Below are positions 9,786 through 22,544 of a stretch of DNA of 64,000 nucleotides, piece after piece. The notes under the pieces were generated by a model. That model was not told the origin of the DNA. It saw only the letters and a program-made list of their open reading frames with translations, and ran no database searches. Where the stretch lies: assembly GCA_006386115.1 (NCBI GenBank), contig VFIW01000008.1, positions 310,001-374,000 on the forward strand, given 5' to 3'. Position numbers and translations under genes: made by a program. Numbering within the stretch: the stretch's first letter is position 1; every line of letters begins with the position of its first letter. Source of the DNA: Globisporangium splendens. Lineage: Eukaryota > Oomycota > Peronosporomycetes > Pythiales > Pythiaceae.

Positions 9786-10517
9786 CCTGGTCCTGGATTG
9801 CCGCGTGATCCACCATCGAAAAACAACAGGTAAACGCCGCGAGTATCATTTAAAATCAAGGGGATGGTGTCTGTTTGGCTGAGAAAGCAGTCGACATATG
9901 CCTTGAGAACTGCCGCAACCGTGTGACCGTCAGAGTCTCTAGCTTGCGCTTCAGCGAGTCGTGTGAGGTTTCGCATTCCTGCCTCTAATCTGGTCATCAT
10001 GATCGCCATCTCAGCAGTCGATTTGATTGGATCCGGATCCATGCGTCGCAGATGCGCACACCAAATGGTCTGTATGAGCGACGCGCTCATATATCGCCAC
10101 AGCATGTGTGCGACGGAATAGAGATGATCTTGGAGATGTTCATTGGAGAACTTGTGTCCGATAATGTGTTTCTTGATCGTGGTCCATGCATGCCTTGGAG
10201 TATGTGGTAGATCCAGACTGAAGATCCAGATTGCGGGGTCGTGACCAGGAGTGATTCCGATCTTCGTCCATATCGCATAAAAGTAGTTCCACACCAGTTT
10301 GGCTTTCGGACACTCCCAGAATAGATGTTGAACAGAAGATTGGACAATTTGGGAACATTCGGGATTCGAGCAGGATAGATCAGCTTTCTCCTAGTTCCAC
10401 ATGGAGAGTCGGTTGGCTTTCAGTCGGAGAAGAGTCTGAGCCGTATAAGCAGTAATCCCTGGGATGTTGTGTAATTCGCTCCATTGGATTAATTGCAGTC
10501 CACGCCACAGAGATCCT
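9786..10517 (-). mobile_element. LINE-A copy A2, 3'-side fragment
   Basis: Encodes the zinc-binding and start of the RNase H part of ORF2 (LLFFDGGSRGNPGPG), cut at the left by the GyB LTR. Relative to A1 it has a TAT-to-TAG nonsense change near 10393 and scattered substitutions. At the right it ends in CCACAGAGATCC (10505-10516), the same bases that begin the other A2 fragment at 21152, i.e. the duplication made when A1 inserted. Confidence 0.85.
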
Positions 10518-10628
10518 TTATCTTTATCTTTATAAGGTGAGGTATATTTAGGTTCATCGTCGTGACCTACAATATCCATTCTCCTAACTAATCTTCATTG
10601 CGAATTTCATCTAGGAGTGCAAATGTGT

Positions 10629-13600
10629 CTACAGCGCGGATTGCAATAGATCACTTCTGAATGCTAAATAATCTTTGACCAGGATGGCATGTTCTCTTGG
10701 TCCTATGTGAGGCTGCCTTGTGTTTTCCAATGACCTTGGGTCTTCCGAACTTCGCATAAGCCAATGCATGACGTCGTTGTCAAGATCCTGGGTGAGATTG
10801 TTGAAAGCAGCTCTTTGAGTTGGGAAGTGAACCTGCGTTGAGGTTCTTGTGTCCATGGCTAGGTTGGCGGCTGAGTCCGCCATCTTGTTGAAGGCACGGT
10901 AGTGATGGTACCATCCTCGGATGTCGATGCAATCCGCGAGTCGTCGACTTGTCTGGTATAGTCGTGCCAATCGGTGCTGTCGAGGGGACCGATGCATTCT
11001 CTGTTGGGAGATAATGAGTGCACTGTCTCCAATCACGTACAACGGTTCGAAGTGACTGCGTTGGGCTTCTCGAAGTCCGTGTATGAGACCCCAGTACTCG
11101 GCAAAGTTGTTGGTCGTGTCCTTCCTGCTATACGCCATGCTGGCGGCCCAGATTAAACTGGCTGTGTGCGAGTCTTTATGGACACGCACGATAATGGATC
11201 CAGTCCCTCCTGGTCCTGGATTGCCGCGTGATCCACCATCGAAAAACAACAGGTAAACGCCGCGAGTTTCACTTGGAGTCAAGGGAATGGCGTCGGTTTG
11301 GCTGAGAAAGCAGTCGACATATGCCTTGAGAACTGCTGCAACCGTGTGACCGTCAGAGTCTCCAGCTTGCGCTTCAGCGAGTCGTGTGAGGTTTCGCATT
11401 CCTGCCTCTAATCTGGCCATCATGATCGCCATCTCAGCAGTCGATTTGATTGGATCCGAATCCATGCGTCGCAGATGCGCACACCAAATGGCTTGTATGA
11501 GCGTCGCGCTCATATATCGCCACAGCATGTGTGCGACGGAATAGAGATGATCTTGGAGATGTTCAGTGGAGAACTTGTGTCCGATAATGTGTCTCTTGAT
11601 CGTGGTCCATGCACGCCTTGGAGTATCTGGTAGATCCAGACTGAAGATCCAGATTGCGGGGTCGTGACCAGGAGTGATTCTGATCTTCGCCCATAGCGCA
11701 TAAAAGTAGTTCCACACGAGTTTGGCTTTCGGACACTCCCAGAGTAGATGTTGAACAGAAGATTGGACAACTTGGGAGCATTCGGGATTCGAGCAGGACA
11801 GATCAGCTTTCTCATAGTTCCACATGGAGAGTCGGTTGGCTTTCAGCCGGAGAAGAGTCTGAGCCGTATAAACTGTAATCCCTGGGATGTTGTGTAATTC
11901 GCTCCATTGGATTAATTGCAGTCCTGGCCACAGAGATCCTGCTGTATGGACAGCTTTGTTGACTGCTGTATCTCGAGTACCTTTGCCAATTTGTGTCCTC
12001 GTTGCTGCAACTTGTTGCCGATAGAGAGATCTGGTCGTATTGTGTCGTCCGTTGCCACCCCATAGTTGCACGATTCTTGTGAAACGTGGATGTGCATGGA
12101 ACGACACCTTCTGCCCGTTCAAGTCTCTTGTTGCCACGATGTCACAGTCCATTGCGGAGTGAACTGTATGCGTAGCTTTGACTAGGGTCGTGTCGACGTG
12201 GGTCCGAGTTGCTTCACTGGTGTGCAGATGCCATTCGTGGTTATAATGACGTTGCCCGTTGTACAGCCGAAGCACATTTGTTTGCTGTGGTCGATACAGA
12301 AGGTGTGGGAAGTTGGATACCAACGTAGCACATAACCGCTCGAGCGCTCGAATAGACGGCCGGGAGAATTCGGAGATTCCACATGTTGGGATAAAGTTAA
12401 GCACTCCTGGTCTTATCCACTCCCATCGAAGTATGTCACCCAGTTGTGCTGTTCCAACTGATAATGGTGTGTGAGCAAGCTTGTAAGGGGAGCCGTTGGA
12501 ATCAAGAAGCCACCCATCTGCAGTCGAGGTCATGTATGGCAGCCATTCTGCACAGAATGTCCCGCGTAGCCTTCGTCCTTCAGCGATGATACCTGGAAGC
12601 CTGTCAGACATTTTAGAGCTGAGGTCGATCTGGAACACATCGCCGTCCCAATGAGTCTGCACAATTGTCGACTTGAAGTGCTCGTAACACCAACGTACAT
12701 TATCACGTTCTCTGGGCTCGTAGGGTCGAGAATGGAGCGACGCACACAATGCTGCGCCAGTTGTCCACATGTTATCACGAAGCTGGAGTGGCCGCCTTGG
12801 GATTGCATCGAGCGACGTGATGTACGTCGAAGAATCCCTTGTGTTGTGCAGCAAGATTTCCCCGATGACCTGACCGATGCGAGAGGTAGTGATTGCCCAT
12901 TTGGAGACTGCTGTGGCACTCATCATCATCAGCTCAGTTCTGATGTTGGGCACCGACAAGCCTCCATTCATTTTTTTGAGTTCAGCTTGTTCTTCCTTCA
13001 TCCACGGTTTCGTAGGCTTACCATTCCTTGAGCCCCAGACAAATTGTTTCACTAGGTCGTGTAGCTGATTGACAATAGCCGTAGAGGGCCAGGAGTGCCT
13101 GGCTACGTAAAGCACTTTGGGTATGATGACGGCACTGGCAATTGCTGCGCGTTGGGCGACAGAGTGAGTTTTGAGACGCGCAAGTCGAAGTCTGACACGT
13201 AAGGCTTGGATGCACTTGGACCAGTTACTTGCATTCGAAGGCGTTTGTCCGACTTGGATGCCGATGTAGCGGCAATGTTCCTCACGTTGTAGCACATGAA
13301 TGTCACTGACTGACTCTTCGGTGGAGCTATATCCCTTGTTCAGCGGTAATACTGCAGATTTGTGCCGATTGACTCGAAGCCCAGAAGCTGCTCCATATTT
13401 GTCCAGGATTGCAAACACGGCATTAATATCCTTGGGATCGCTAAGATAAATGGTCGTGTCGTCTGCGTATCCTCCAATTCTGACTTCAGTTGCGCATCCT
13501 GCTGCCTGGAGTTCCACGCCGTGTATTTCGTCACTCGCTTCGATTTTCCGATAAAGAACCTCTAACGCCAAGATGAAGAGAAGAGGGGCCAGCGGACATC

Positions 13601-16018
13601 CTTGACGAATTCCGGATGTTACGTTGTACTTTCTCGACAGGAAACCGTTGACAATGAACTTGTAAGTGGTTTGAGAGTGTAACACCTTCACTAAGTGTAC
13701 GAACTTCAATGGGAACCCAAGATGCTGGAGCGCTTGTGCCAGGAAGCTGCGATCGAGTGAATCATAGGCTTTAGCAAAATCAAGGAGCAACGCGATCGCT
13801 CTGGACATGGCGGGGTCGCTCGTGGCCCGCTGTTGCGCAGCCAATAACACATCGATCGTATTCGGGATTGCTCGCCCTGGAACGAAACCAGCTTGCATGT
13901 GATGGATAAGCCAAGGGAGCACAGTTCGTAATCTGGTTGCAAATATCCGTGTGAATATTTTGTAATCCGAGTTGAGGAGTGCGATTGGCCTGTAGTCCAG
14001 CGGCGATGCAGCAGAGACGGACTCTTTTATGCAGTGAATATGTGCTTCACTGAACGAACTTGGTAGAATGCATTCGGGTATCCACAAGTTGAAAAGTCGC
14101 TCGAATTGGCCGGTAATCTCGTCACAGTGGTCTCTGTACCAGTCGTTGCCGAGTTCGTCAGGACCGTGAGCTTTGCCTCTCTTGCATTTCTTCACAGCCT
14201 GTTTAATTTCACTCGAATCGATCGGTTTGAGCAGGAAGCCTAATCTGTCCGACGGAGGAATAGCTGTTCCTGGATCAAGGATTTGATCGATGTCAGTTTG
14301 CAGAGTGGGCGCCTGTTGCATGATTGATTTCCATCCTTCTCCCATATCGTCAGCAAGTTCTCGTGAACGCATGGGTCCGTAAGTCGCTGTGCCACCGAGT
14401 GTGAAGATAGTGTTGTCAAGGAACTTGGTCGAGATACGCTTGTAGAAGGATTTGCTCGTTTTTCGTTCATGATGCATGTGCTCCCGAAAAATGCGGTCCC
14501 GTTTTGAAGCCTGCCACTTCGATTTGCATTCTGCAATGGCACGACGAATACTCGTGGCGGTGGTAAGAAACTCTTGCGACAACTCCACGTTTTGATCACT
14601 TACCGCTCCACCAGAGTGATCGAGCATCTGCGCTTCTGATTCTGAGAGGCGTCGTTGCAACCTCTGGATTTTCTTCTTGTATCCTTGATTCAATCTGGCG
14701 ATGTACGATTTTTTAGCTTCAAGGTACCCGATCCCGAGCGCGATCTTGGCTTCATCCCACCAATTTGCTGTGGCCAGAGCATAATCACGAGGCGAAGAGT
14801 AACGTCCACGTAACTCATCAAGTTGGTCATGGGCTTTTTCGAAGAAATCTTTTCCAATACTCGCTGCATGCGCCGCTGCATTCTTCGGAAGTGGATAGAC
14901 AACTCGAGGTTTCTTGCTTTGGATCACCTTGTCAGGAGCAGCTACCCGGATCGTGACTCCATTGTGATCGGAGAATGGACCAGCTACGCTTTGGTAGACG
15001 CTGCGAACCCAGTCGAGATGGTCGTTGCTGCAGTACCACCGGTCGAGCCTACTGCTGGCACTGTCGCCTGAAGGCAGTGTATAGTAGTAGGTGTGATGCT
15101 GTCGATGGAATGCTTTGACGTCTCGTGTGTCCGTGGCGCGAAGAGCATCATCCTCGAGGGTATCAACAAGATTCAATTTCTGGAGCAGTTTCTTCAATTC
15201 CCTGGAATCGTGCACTTGTTGTGGGTGTTGTGAGACCTGTCTGCCATCTGGTTGAGAGTGCAATTAAAGTCTCCACCGCACAGAATGGGTCCATCATGTG
15301 ACGAGAGGAGACCTGATAGTGCTCTGTAGAAAGCTTCCCTTGCAAATACGGCAGAAGGAGCGTAGATGTTGAGAAGTAACACCGTTTCACCACGCAACGT
15401 CACCGTAGCTGCCATCCAGTGCGCACTCCACTGATCCTGCTTATATGGAGCCAGTGTAGGTATGCACGAATAGGGATTCAACAAGATCGCCACTCCTCCT
15501 TTGCGCTCGGTGGAAGCTGACCAGAGAGAAAGTCTGGGATCCAACTCTTCTGATGGTTCCTGAAAACCCCAACTTCGACGAAATCTGGATTGCATTGATG
15601 CCACTTCGGTCTCCATGACGTGCGTTTCTTGGAGAAAGACAATGTCCAATGATCCCGAGTCATCAGTCTGTCGAAAATGTGAAAACCACGCGTTCAGATT
15701 GGCGTCGGATTTGGAGAACCCCATCACATTCTGTGTGTGGAATCCAACAGTTAGCTCATGGCGAGCACTGACTGTCGCACTGCGCCTTCTTGGTCGGTGG
15801 TTGTCACGACGAGCTTGGGTTGTGGGCTGATATGGTCGCAACGGTAGTCCATCGCCGGAATACGTTGATGTGCCTTGTATTCCACGCTGTACTTCCGCCG
15901 GAGAGACAGTTGAGTCATCTCCCCCTGCTCGCACTGAACTGCCACCAAGTACAGTGCGAGTTGAGGCACCATGGGTGCCTTTAGTTCTGATTGAGCCGCT
16001 GTTGGACCTCCAGCTCAT
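10629..16018 (-). pseudogene. LINE-A ORF2: endonuclease, reverse transcriptase, zinc-binding and RNase H domains
   Basis: About 1,796 codons. The ATG at 16018 lies 35 bases inside the end of ORF1. The apurinic-type endonuclease shows IVFLQETH, GGDFNC and, after a frameshift near 15240, RLDRWYC and PFSDHNG. That one-base shift is the only break seen. RT follows ([39 protein letters not shown]) with the catalytic GYADDT near 13458-13469. A CCHC-like RT zinc-binding motif (CSNPEC ... HLLWEC) is near 11790. RNase H has all four acidic positions: FDGGSRGNPGPGG near 11235, NNFAEYWG, IGDSALI and KMADSAAN. The DGGxRGNPG form resembles the archaeal-like RNase H known from plant L1 elements. Confidence 0.85.
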
Positions 16019-19000
16019 GCTGGTGCGCCAATAGCGACCATGACGTCGTCGTGCCTACAATCGCATCAATTGCTGATTGAAGAGAAGACGAACGCCAATA
16101 TTCTTCAGCTCGGGTTTCAGGCATAACGTGACCAACGACTTCGTGCTTGGGGAACATGCTTGGCAGTAGAAGACTTATCACATTGAGAATTGCCCATTTG
16201 TCTGGGTCGATGGGTCGCGAGACAGTCGCGGTCAATAGGCTATCATCTAGCTTTTCAAGTCTGTTCCACTGCTTGATGTTGTCAGTCATGGACCAACGAG
16301 CGGAGCCTTGCGGACAGGCGTCAACAGCCGATGCCCATTTCTTACAAAAGGCTCGCACTTGCGCGCTAACTGCATCGTCAGCTGAGTGATGCCGGATTAA
16401 TGCCCGTTGAGCTTGACTGTTTATGCTGTGCCCAAAATCAAGAAGCTTTTTCACTGGGAACACGCGCAAGACCTCCAGTGGAAAAGGCAGTGCACAAATG
16501 AGCGCACTTAGAGCATCCACGTGACTGGGAATCCATCCAGTCAATTTGGAGACGTCGCTTGGATCAACTGAAGGCAAGCTGAATCTTCGATTTTGTCGAG
16601 TCGCCGTGGTCCAGTTGTGCATGGCTTTGTTGTTTGCACGAAAATGCTGTCTTCGAAGGGCTTGTTCAGCAGCCGTCAATTGTTCGAGCTCCTCTTTCGA
16701 TCCAACCAATCGTCCAACCAGAGACGTGCGTGCTTGCCCATCGTCCTGGACAGAGTGAGACGGTGAGGAAGGAGGCGTCTCAAATTCGCCGCTTTCACTG
16801 TCGTTGGAAAAGGTTGACTCTTGACTGGCCTCGGATTGACCTGGTGTCGTTGAAGCTGCTGCTTTTAAAACTGAGGACGCAAGTTCTGGGATCTTTCGTG
16901 CCCGTGGTCGATTTAACGTATGAGAGTGGGAATCTGGTTCTCGCTCCGGTTTCTGGAATCGATGTTCATCATCCGTCGACCCTGTACCTAGTCCACTACC
17001 CATCGCCGCATTGATTTCTGGCCCGGGACCAAAGGCACTCGTTGGGTCTGCGTCTCGAGATTCAGCAGAGTCAATGTGTCCAGTATCTTGGTCAGCGCTA
17101 CCTGGAGTTGGCTGGTTCATCGAGGGAGCACCGTTGCCTGCGTCCTCGGTACCATTTTGACTGCGCATTTCCTGGTGAAAGGCTTTAGTCACCTCTGCTG
17201 GCAGAGGGAGAGTGGCTTGACCATTTGGCAGGGTCACAGCACCTCCCGTCAGATCTTGCAGGTGCATCGTGGAATCCATCGACGTGGAATCCGCCAAGGA
17301 CATCGTGACATCGAAGTGCGAGGGATCTTCAGAGTACCCAGAGGTGGTGTCAGCTGATGGCTCCGATGGTGGTTGCTGGTTTGCCGATCCATTATCTCTA
17401 GACGCTGAGGGAAATGACTTCGAGCCGGGCTGGTTCGTTCTTGATTGCTCCTCGTCTTGAGTCTGCGCAGTGGGACTGTGCCCGTGGACGACATGAGCTT
17501 TGACAAACTCCCTGAGTTTCGTATAAGCAAGGTCTTGATCTCCTTGGCTTTCGGTATTCTCAGCGGGAGATGATCCTGAAGCTGCTGTCGTAGAAGCCTT
17601 GTTCCCAGCATGCTGGTCACCATCCTTGGGACCCAAATTCTTAGCTTTGGCACGCTTCTTGAGTAAATCAAGTTGCCTTTTCGCTCGATTTTTGGCGTTC
17701 TTGGCCTCCTGGAGGATCAGAGATGCGGCTGCTGCTTCTTTTGCTGTCACACGTTGCTGCAGATCAAGCAATTCAATCTGACGTTGGAACTGTCCAGCTT
17801 CACGATTCGCAGATGAAGATTCCTCATCACGACCACTGGTGTCTGCCTCCTTGAGTTCGTCTCGATCGAGAGCAAAACTGTGCGCTTTGGCTGAAACGTC
17901 ATGGAATTTACGTTTTGCAGTCGCAGCCGCTGCAGCAGCTGCGGTGTGCGCGGAAGACGCTTTGGACAGATGCTCCTTAGCAATGTCTAAAGTTGCCTGA
18001 GCAGCGCTTAAGCGGGCATCGATAGCAATCTTTTGCTTCGCTTGAGAGGAGTTTGCTTGTACTCCATCAAGGACAGAATCAGCTGAAGAAAGCTTCCCAG
18101 CCAGAATGGCCTCAAGTTCAAGTTCGCGCTTCTTTCGAGCCTGGAGAGCCTTGCGGTTGCTCTGACCGCTAGAAGCTTTGGTACTTGTCTCTGGAGTCCC
18201 GGTCCCAATGCTACCAGAGCTGGCTACTGTTCCAGGAGATGTGCCGAAAACAGAAGTCAGCTTCGGAGTAGCCTTTAAGATTCCGCCTTTTGGCGCTCGT
18301 CTACCAGCTGATGCCGCGTCAGAAGCTGGATGGGGTTGCCCTTTCGACGCCGGTGAACTCTTCACTGGTGTGGTCGCTGAGGTTGAAATCGTGGATTTCA
18401 TCGCCCCCTTCTGTTTCTTGAGGTTGGCTGGATCGAACCATTCTGCCTCCAACGGCGTAACCGATTGAGCGTCTGTTGCAGAATTGACTGCTGCTGCCAC
18501 TGCTGCAGAGCCGGTGCTGCTACTCGAGTCAGCAGGCTGGAGCATCTCAGAGAGCAGCGCTTTCTCAGTTGCCTTGCTCTTCAGGTTGGCCATGACTTTG
18601 CCCAAACTATTGAAGAGATTGCCAATGTACTTTTGTCGGACTTCAAGAGACATGTGCTGCAGCTCAAATTTCGACATTTCCTTGGCTTGCTTGATTTCTG
18701 GTTCGAAGTCGCGATGAAATTGCATCTGACAATCTCCAGGAGCTCGAGTACACTTGCTTTTTGGGTGCGAGGGGTCGAAGCACTGAAAGCAAGGGATTCG
18801 GCTGTACCGCTGATGATGATGAACGAAGATTGAGAACCCTTTAGCAGAGATGTGGGTGACATCTTTGAGCTGAGGGGGACATTCCTCGGAGTTGAAGATA
18901 ACGACCCAGAAATTAGAGTCGTATGTGCCATCCCGTGCTCGCGGCGCGCGCGCAATGGACACGACTTCACATTCGGTGCTCAATGCTATCAGTTGGCCGA

Positions 19001-21028
19001 CAACGTCATTGCCTAAGCCGGGAGCTACAACACGGACTTGGTATTGTAGTGCATCCGCTTGGTGGGGAATAATATTGTCAATGTCACATCGATCATCTTC
19101 TTCCTCGAGCTTGGCGGTGCTCAGGAGAACGAGTTTTTCATTACGAAGTTTGATTTCCCGTCGATGCCACTTCGTTGCAATGGACTGGTCCTTGACAATG
19201 AAGGTTAAACGCCGAGTCGCCGCAGTGTAGTACAAACGCTTGACATTCTGAATCCACTCGCAGAGATTCTTATAACCTGCAGAGCCGGCTGGCTCGGATG
19301 CAAGTAATTGCATAAGAATTGTCTTTTCCGCGATGTGTTCAGGCATCAAGATGCGCGGAGGGACCACAGCAACGACTGTGCCTTCGAGGCAGTCTTCAAA
19401 GAATTTGACATAGGCCATACGTTGGAGGAAAGTGTGGGTACAAGCGAGGAATGCAGGAGGCGCGTCTAAGACGAGAGAACCCATAATCCAGGCATTCAAC
19501 GCTTCTTCTTCGGCCGGCACCATCTTCCGTAGGTCACCATCGGGTTTAGTCTTCCATGGACGTATAGCGATCTTGGTCAATCGCTGAACCCATGCACGAT
19601 GACGCGCTTCACGCACCGCGGCATCAGTCCGAGTGTTGTTCTCTGGGTGAGCAGAGAGAGAGAGAGAAGGTAATTCTATTTAACTTATGATCTACATATA
19701 GTTTAAGAATTCCTGAGTCTCATTAACACTGCTGACAGTGAGGTGTTTCTAAGTTTTGACGGTGTGGCACTGATATCATTGTCGAGCAGAGCTGCGACTT
19801 GGGACAGAAGGACTTGATCGTTCCCCCGCGATTCGTCGGTGAGTATCTTCGCACTCTTGGAGTTCATTGCCACGTTGGCGAGAAGATCGGCCATTTTGTT
19901 TTGTTCTCGTTTTGTGTGATTCCAGGAGATCCACGCAAAGCTGGCGATGATTTGGTTTACCCGAACTGCTAGTGGCTGCAACTCGGTCTGGCGTATTGAG
20001 GCGAACCCGTTCTGGGCTGCGATAATCATTTGGCTGTCTCCGAAGACTTCCAACTTGACTTCATAATGCTGTAGGTAGTGTTTACTGTATGCCAGACCAT
20101 CTTTCAGTGCGCTGTATTCGCACCAATTGTCCGTGACTTCTGGTCCCATGTACGCATAGCCGCATGCTTTGAGTTCCCATCGATTGCTGCGTTCATTCAG
20201 GAAGGTGAGTGCCCATTCGCTGCCTCCTGGACCTGGGTTGCCGCGTGCACCTCCATCGAAATACAAACGCGCTGTCGCCCACGCTTCAAGTTGGCGCGAC
20301 AAGTCTTGTCTCTCCAGTACGCTGAGCAGTTGGCTCAGGCAAGTTGCATTGATCTTTTCTCCTTGGAGCGTTCTCATCCGATGAGCCACAGCTCGCACTT
20401 GCATCACACACGCCGTCCACACACGCTTGGTGCTTTCTTCGATAGCAACGTGTTGCCGTTCATGCACTATTTCCACTCTCGTTCTCCACAGCAATACTGG
20501 GATGCTTGATGTGACGATAAACCACAGTTTCTGTAGTGCTGTCGAGTGTTCCGGAGTAATGAACCCGAAGCTCTTTTCCAATTCCCGGAGCAAAGATCGA
20601 TGACCTGGCGGGGCTCTGCGGCTAGCAATGTGAGGCAGGAAGAGATTGAGTGCTTGCTCCGTCAATGTTCGACCAATCCATCGCCCGAGGAACGCCATCC
20701 ACGCGGCTTGTGCTCGCTTGCAACTCCAGACTATGTGTGAGATAGTTTCTTTTGTTTCCCCACATCCGGCATTGCTTGGACACGCCGAAGACTCGATCCT
20801 TCCCGGATGGAACAGGTTGAGCTGCATCGTAGAAATCCGGTATGTCGTCCACATCTGATACGGTGTAAGACATCCTCGTTGGTTCTCTGGGTGAGCAGCA
20901 TCAGGCTGAGGCGGTGTCTGGCCCATCATACCTCTTTTTATTTCTTCAACGCGATGGGGATCCCAACCAGAACATGCGGAATTCGTACCGCCACCATCAG
21001 GAGGCTGTTCAGGAGGAGGCTCCGTCAT
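15981..21028 (-). pseudogene. LINE-A ORF1, large nucleic-acid-binding protein split by LINE-B1
   Basis: First ATG at 21028 (MTEPPPEQPPDGGG). The frame is interrupted by LINE-B1 plus one copy of its duplication between 20881 and 19638, and resumes exactly in phase (HPEN then NTRTDAAV), giving about 1,267 codons without the insert. The N-terminal third has an RRM-like fold appearance (RRLTFIVKDQSIATKWHRRE). A clean CX2CX4HX4C knuckle (CFQCFDPSHPKSKC) follows near 18780, then an Ala/Lys-rich coiled-coil region and a long Ser/Thr-rich low-complexity part. The length is several times that of mammalian L1 ORF1. Role inferred: RNA binding and chaperone of the element RNP. Confidence 0.8.
19655..20881 (-). 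mobile_element. LINE-B copy B1, 5'-truncated, inserted in LINE-A ORF1
   Basis: Contains only the 3' end of LINE-B ORF2: zinc-binding domain (CGETKETISHIVWSC), RNase H (YFDGGARGNPGPGG) and stop at 19703, then a 3' UTR and a (TC)n tail. It is flanked by a perfect 17-bp duplication, GTTCTCTGGGTGAGCAG, at 19638-19654 and 20882-20898. The frame of the remnant is open to its stop, so it is a recent insertion. Confidence 0.9.
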
Positions 21029-21151
21029 TGGTCGAAACTCCGAAAACAGCTGGTTACTGAGGATGGGACGCTGGCTCTTGATTGGTTCTTGCTTGAGTCT
21101 TGGGGCTTGGTATTGCGTAATCTGTGGGGTAGACCGCAAATTTCACAATGA

Positions 21152-22544
21152 CCACAGAGATCCTGCTGTATGGACAGCTTTGTTGACTGCTGCATCTCGA
21201 GTATCTTTGCCAATTTGTGTCCTCGTTGCTGCAACTTGTTGCCGATAGAAAGATCTGGTGTTATTGTATCGTCCGTTGCCACCCCATAGTTGCGCGATTC
21301 TTGTGAAACGTGGATGTGCATGGAACGACACCTTCTGCCCGTTCAAGTCTCTTGTTGCCATGATGTCACAGTCCGTTGCGGAGTGAACTCTATGCGTAGC
21401 TTTGACTAGGGTCGTGTCGACGTGGGTCAGAGTTGCTTCACTGGTGTGCAGATGCCATTCGTGGTTGTAATGACGTTGCCCGTTGTACACCCGAAGCACA
21501 TTTGTTTGCTGTGGTCGATACAGGAGCTGTGGGAAGTTGGATACCAACGTAGCACATAACCGCTCGAGCGCTCGAATAGATGGCCGGGAGAATCCGGAGA
21601 TTCCACATGTTGGGATGAAGTTAAGCACTCCTGGTCTTATCCATTCCCATCGAAGTATGTCGCCCAGTTGTGCTGTTCCAACTGATAATGATGTGTGAGC
21701 AAGCTTGTAAGGGAGCCGTTGGAATCAAGAAGCCACCCATCTGCAGTCGAGGTCATGTATGGCAGCCATTCTGCACAGAATGTCCCACGTAGCTTTCGTC
21801 CTTCAGCGATGATACCTGGAAGCCTGTCAGACATTTTAGAGCTGAGGTCGATCTGGAACACATCGCGGTCCCATTGAGTCTGCACAATTGTCGACTTGAA
21901 GTGCTCGTAACACCAACGTACATTATCACGTTCTCTGGGCTCATAGGATCGAGAATGGAGCAACGCACATAATGCTGCGCCAGTTGTCCACATGTTTTCA
22001 CAAAGCTGGGGTGGCCGCCTTGGAATTGCATCGAGCGGCGTGATGTACGTCGAAGAAGCCCTTGTGTTGTGCAGCAAGATTTCCCCGATGACCTGACCGA
22101 TGTGAGAGGTAGTGATTGCCCATTTGGAGACTGCTGTGGCGCTCATCGTCATCAGCTCAGTTCTGATGTTGGGTACTGACAAGCCTCCATTCATTTTTTT
22201 GAGCTCAGCTTGTTCTTCCTTCATCCACGGTTTCGCAGGCTTACCACTCCTTGAGCCCCATACAAATTGTTTCACTAGGTCGTGTAGCTGATTGACAATA
22301 GCCGTAGAGGGCCAGGAGTGCCTGGCCACATAAAGCACTTTGGGTACGATGACGGCACTGGCAATTGCTGCGCGCTGGGCGACAGAGTGAGTTTTGAGAC
22401 GCGCAAGTCGAAGTCTGACACGTAAGGCTTGGATGCACTTGGACCAGTTACTTGCATTCGAAGGCGTTTGTCCGACTTGGATGCCGAGGTAGCGGCAATG
22501 TTCCTCACGTTGTAGCACATGAATGTCACTGACTGACTCTTCAG
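21152..22544 (-). mobile_element. LINE-A copy A2, 5'-side fragment
   Basis: The RT thumb to connection part of LINE-A ORF2 (from LQREEHCRYLGIQVGQ), nearly the same as A1 at 11930-13310. A one-base deletion near 21712 breaks the frame. The 5' boundary at about 22544 abuts LINE-B2 sequence with no visible duplication. Together with 9786-10517 it forms one older LINE-A copy into which A1 jumped. Confidence 0.85.

Larger units (their letters stand above)
10518..21151 (-). mobile_element. LINE-A copy A1, full-length non-LTR retrotransposon
   Basis: About 9.4 kb once the LINE-B1 insertion is removed. On the minus strand it starts at 21151 with TCATTGTGAAATTTGCGG, then ORF1 (with zinc knuckle), ORF2 (endonuclease, RT, zinc-binding domain, RNase H), a roughly 110-base 3' UTR and a tail of repeated AAAGATA units (about 10518-10535). 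It is bounded by a 12-13-bp target-site duplication, CCACAGAGATCC(T), at 10505-10517 and 21152-21164, and lies inside another LINE-A copy. The clade appears L1/Tx1-like with a plant/oomycete-type RNase H; exact clade not certain. Confidence 0.88.
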
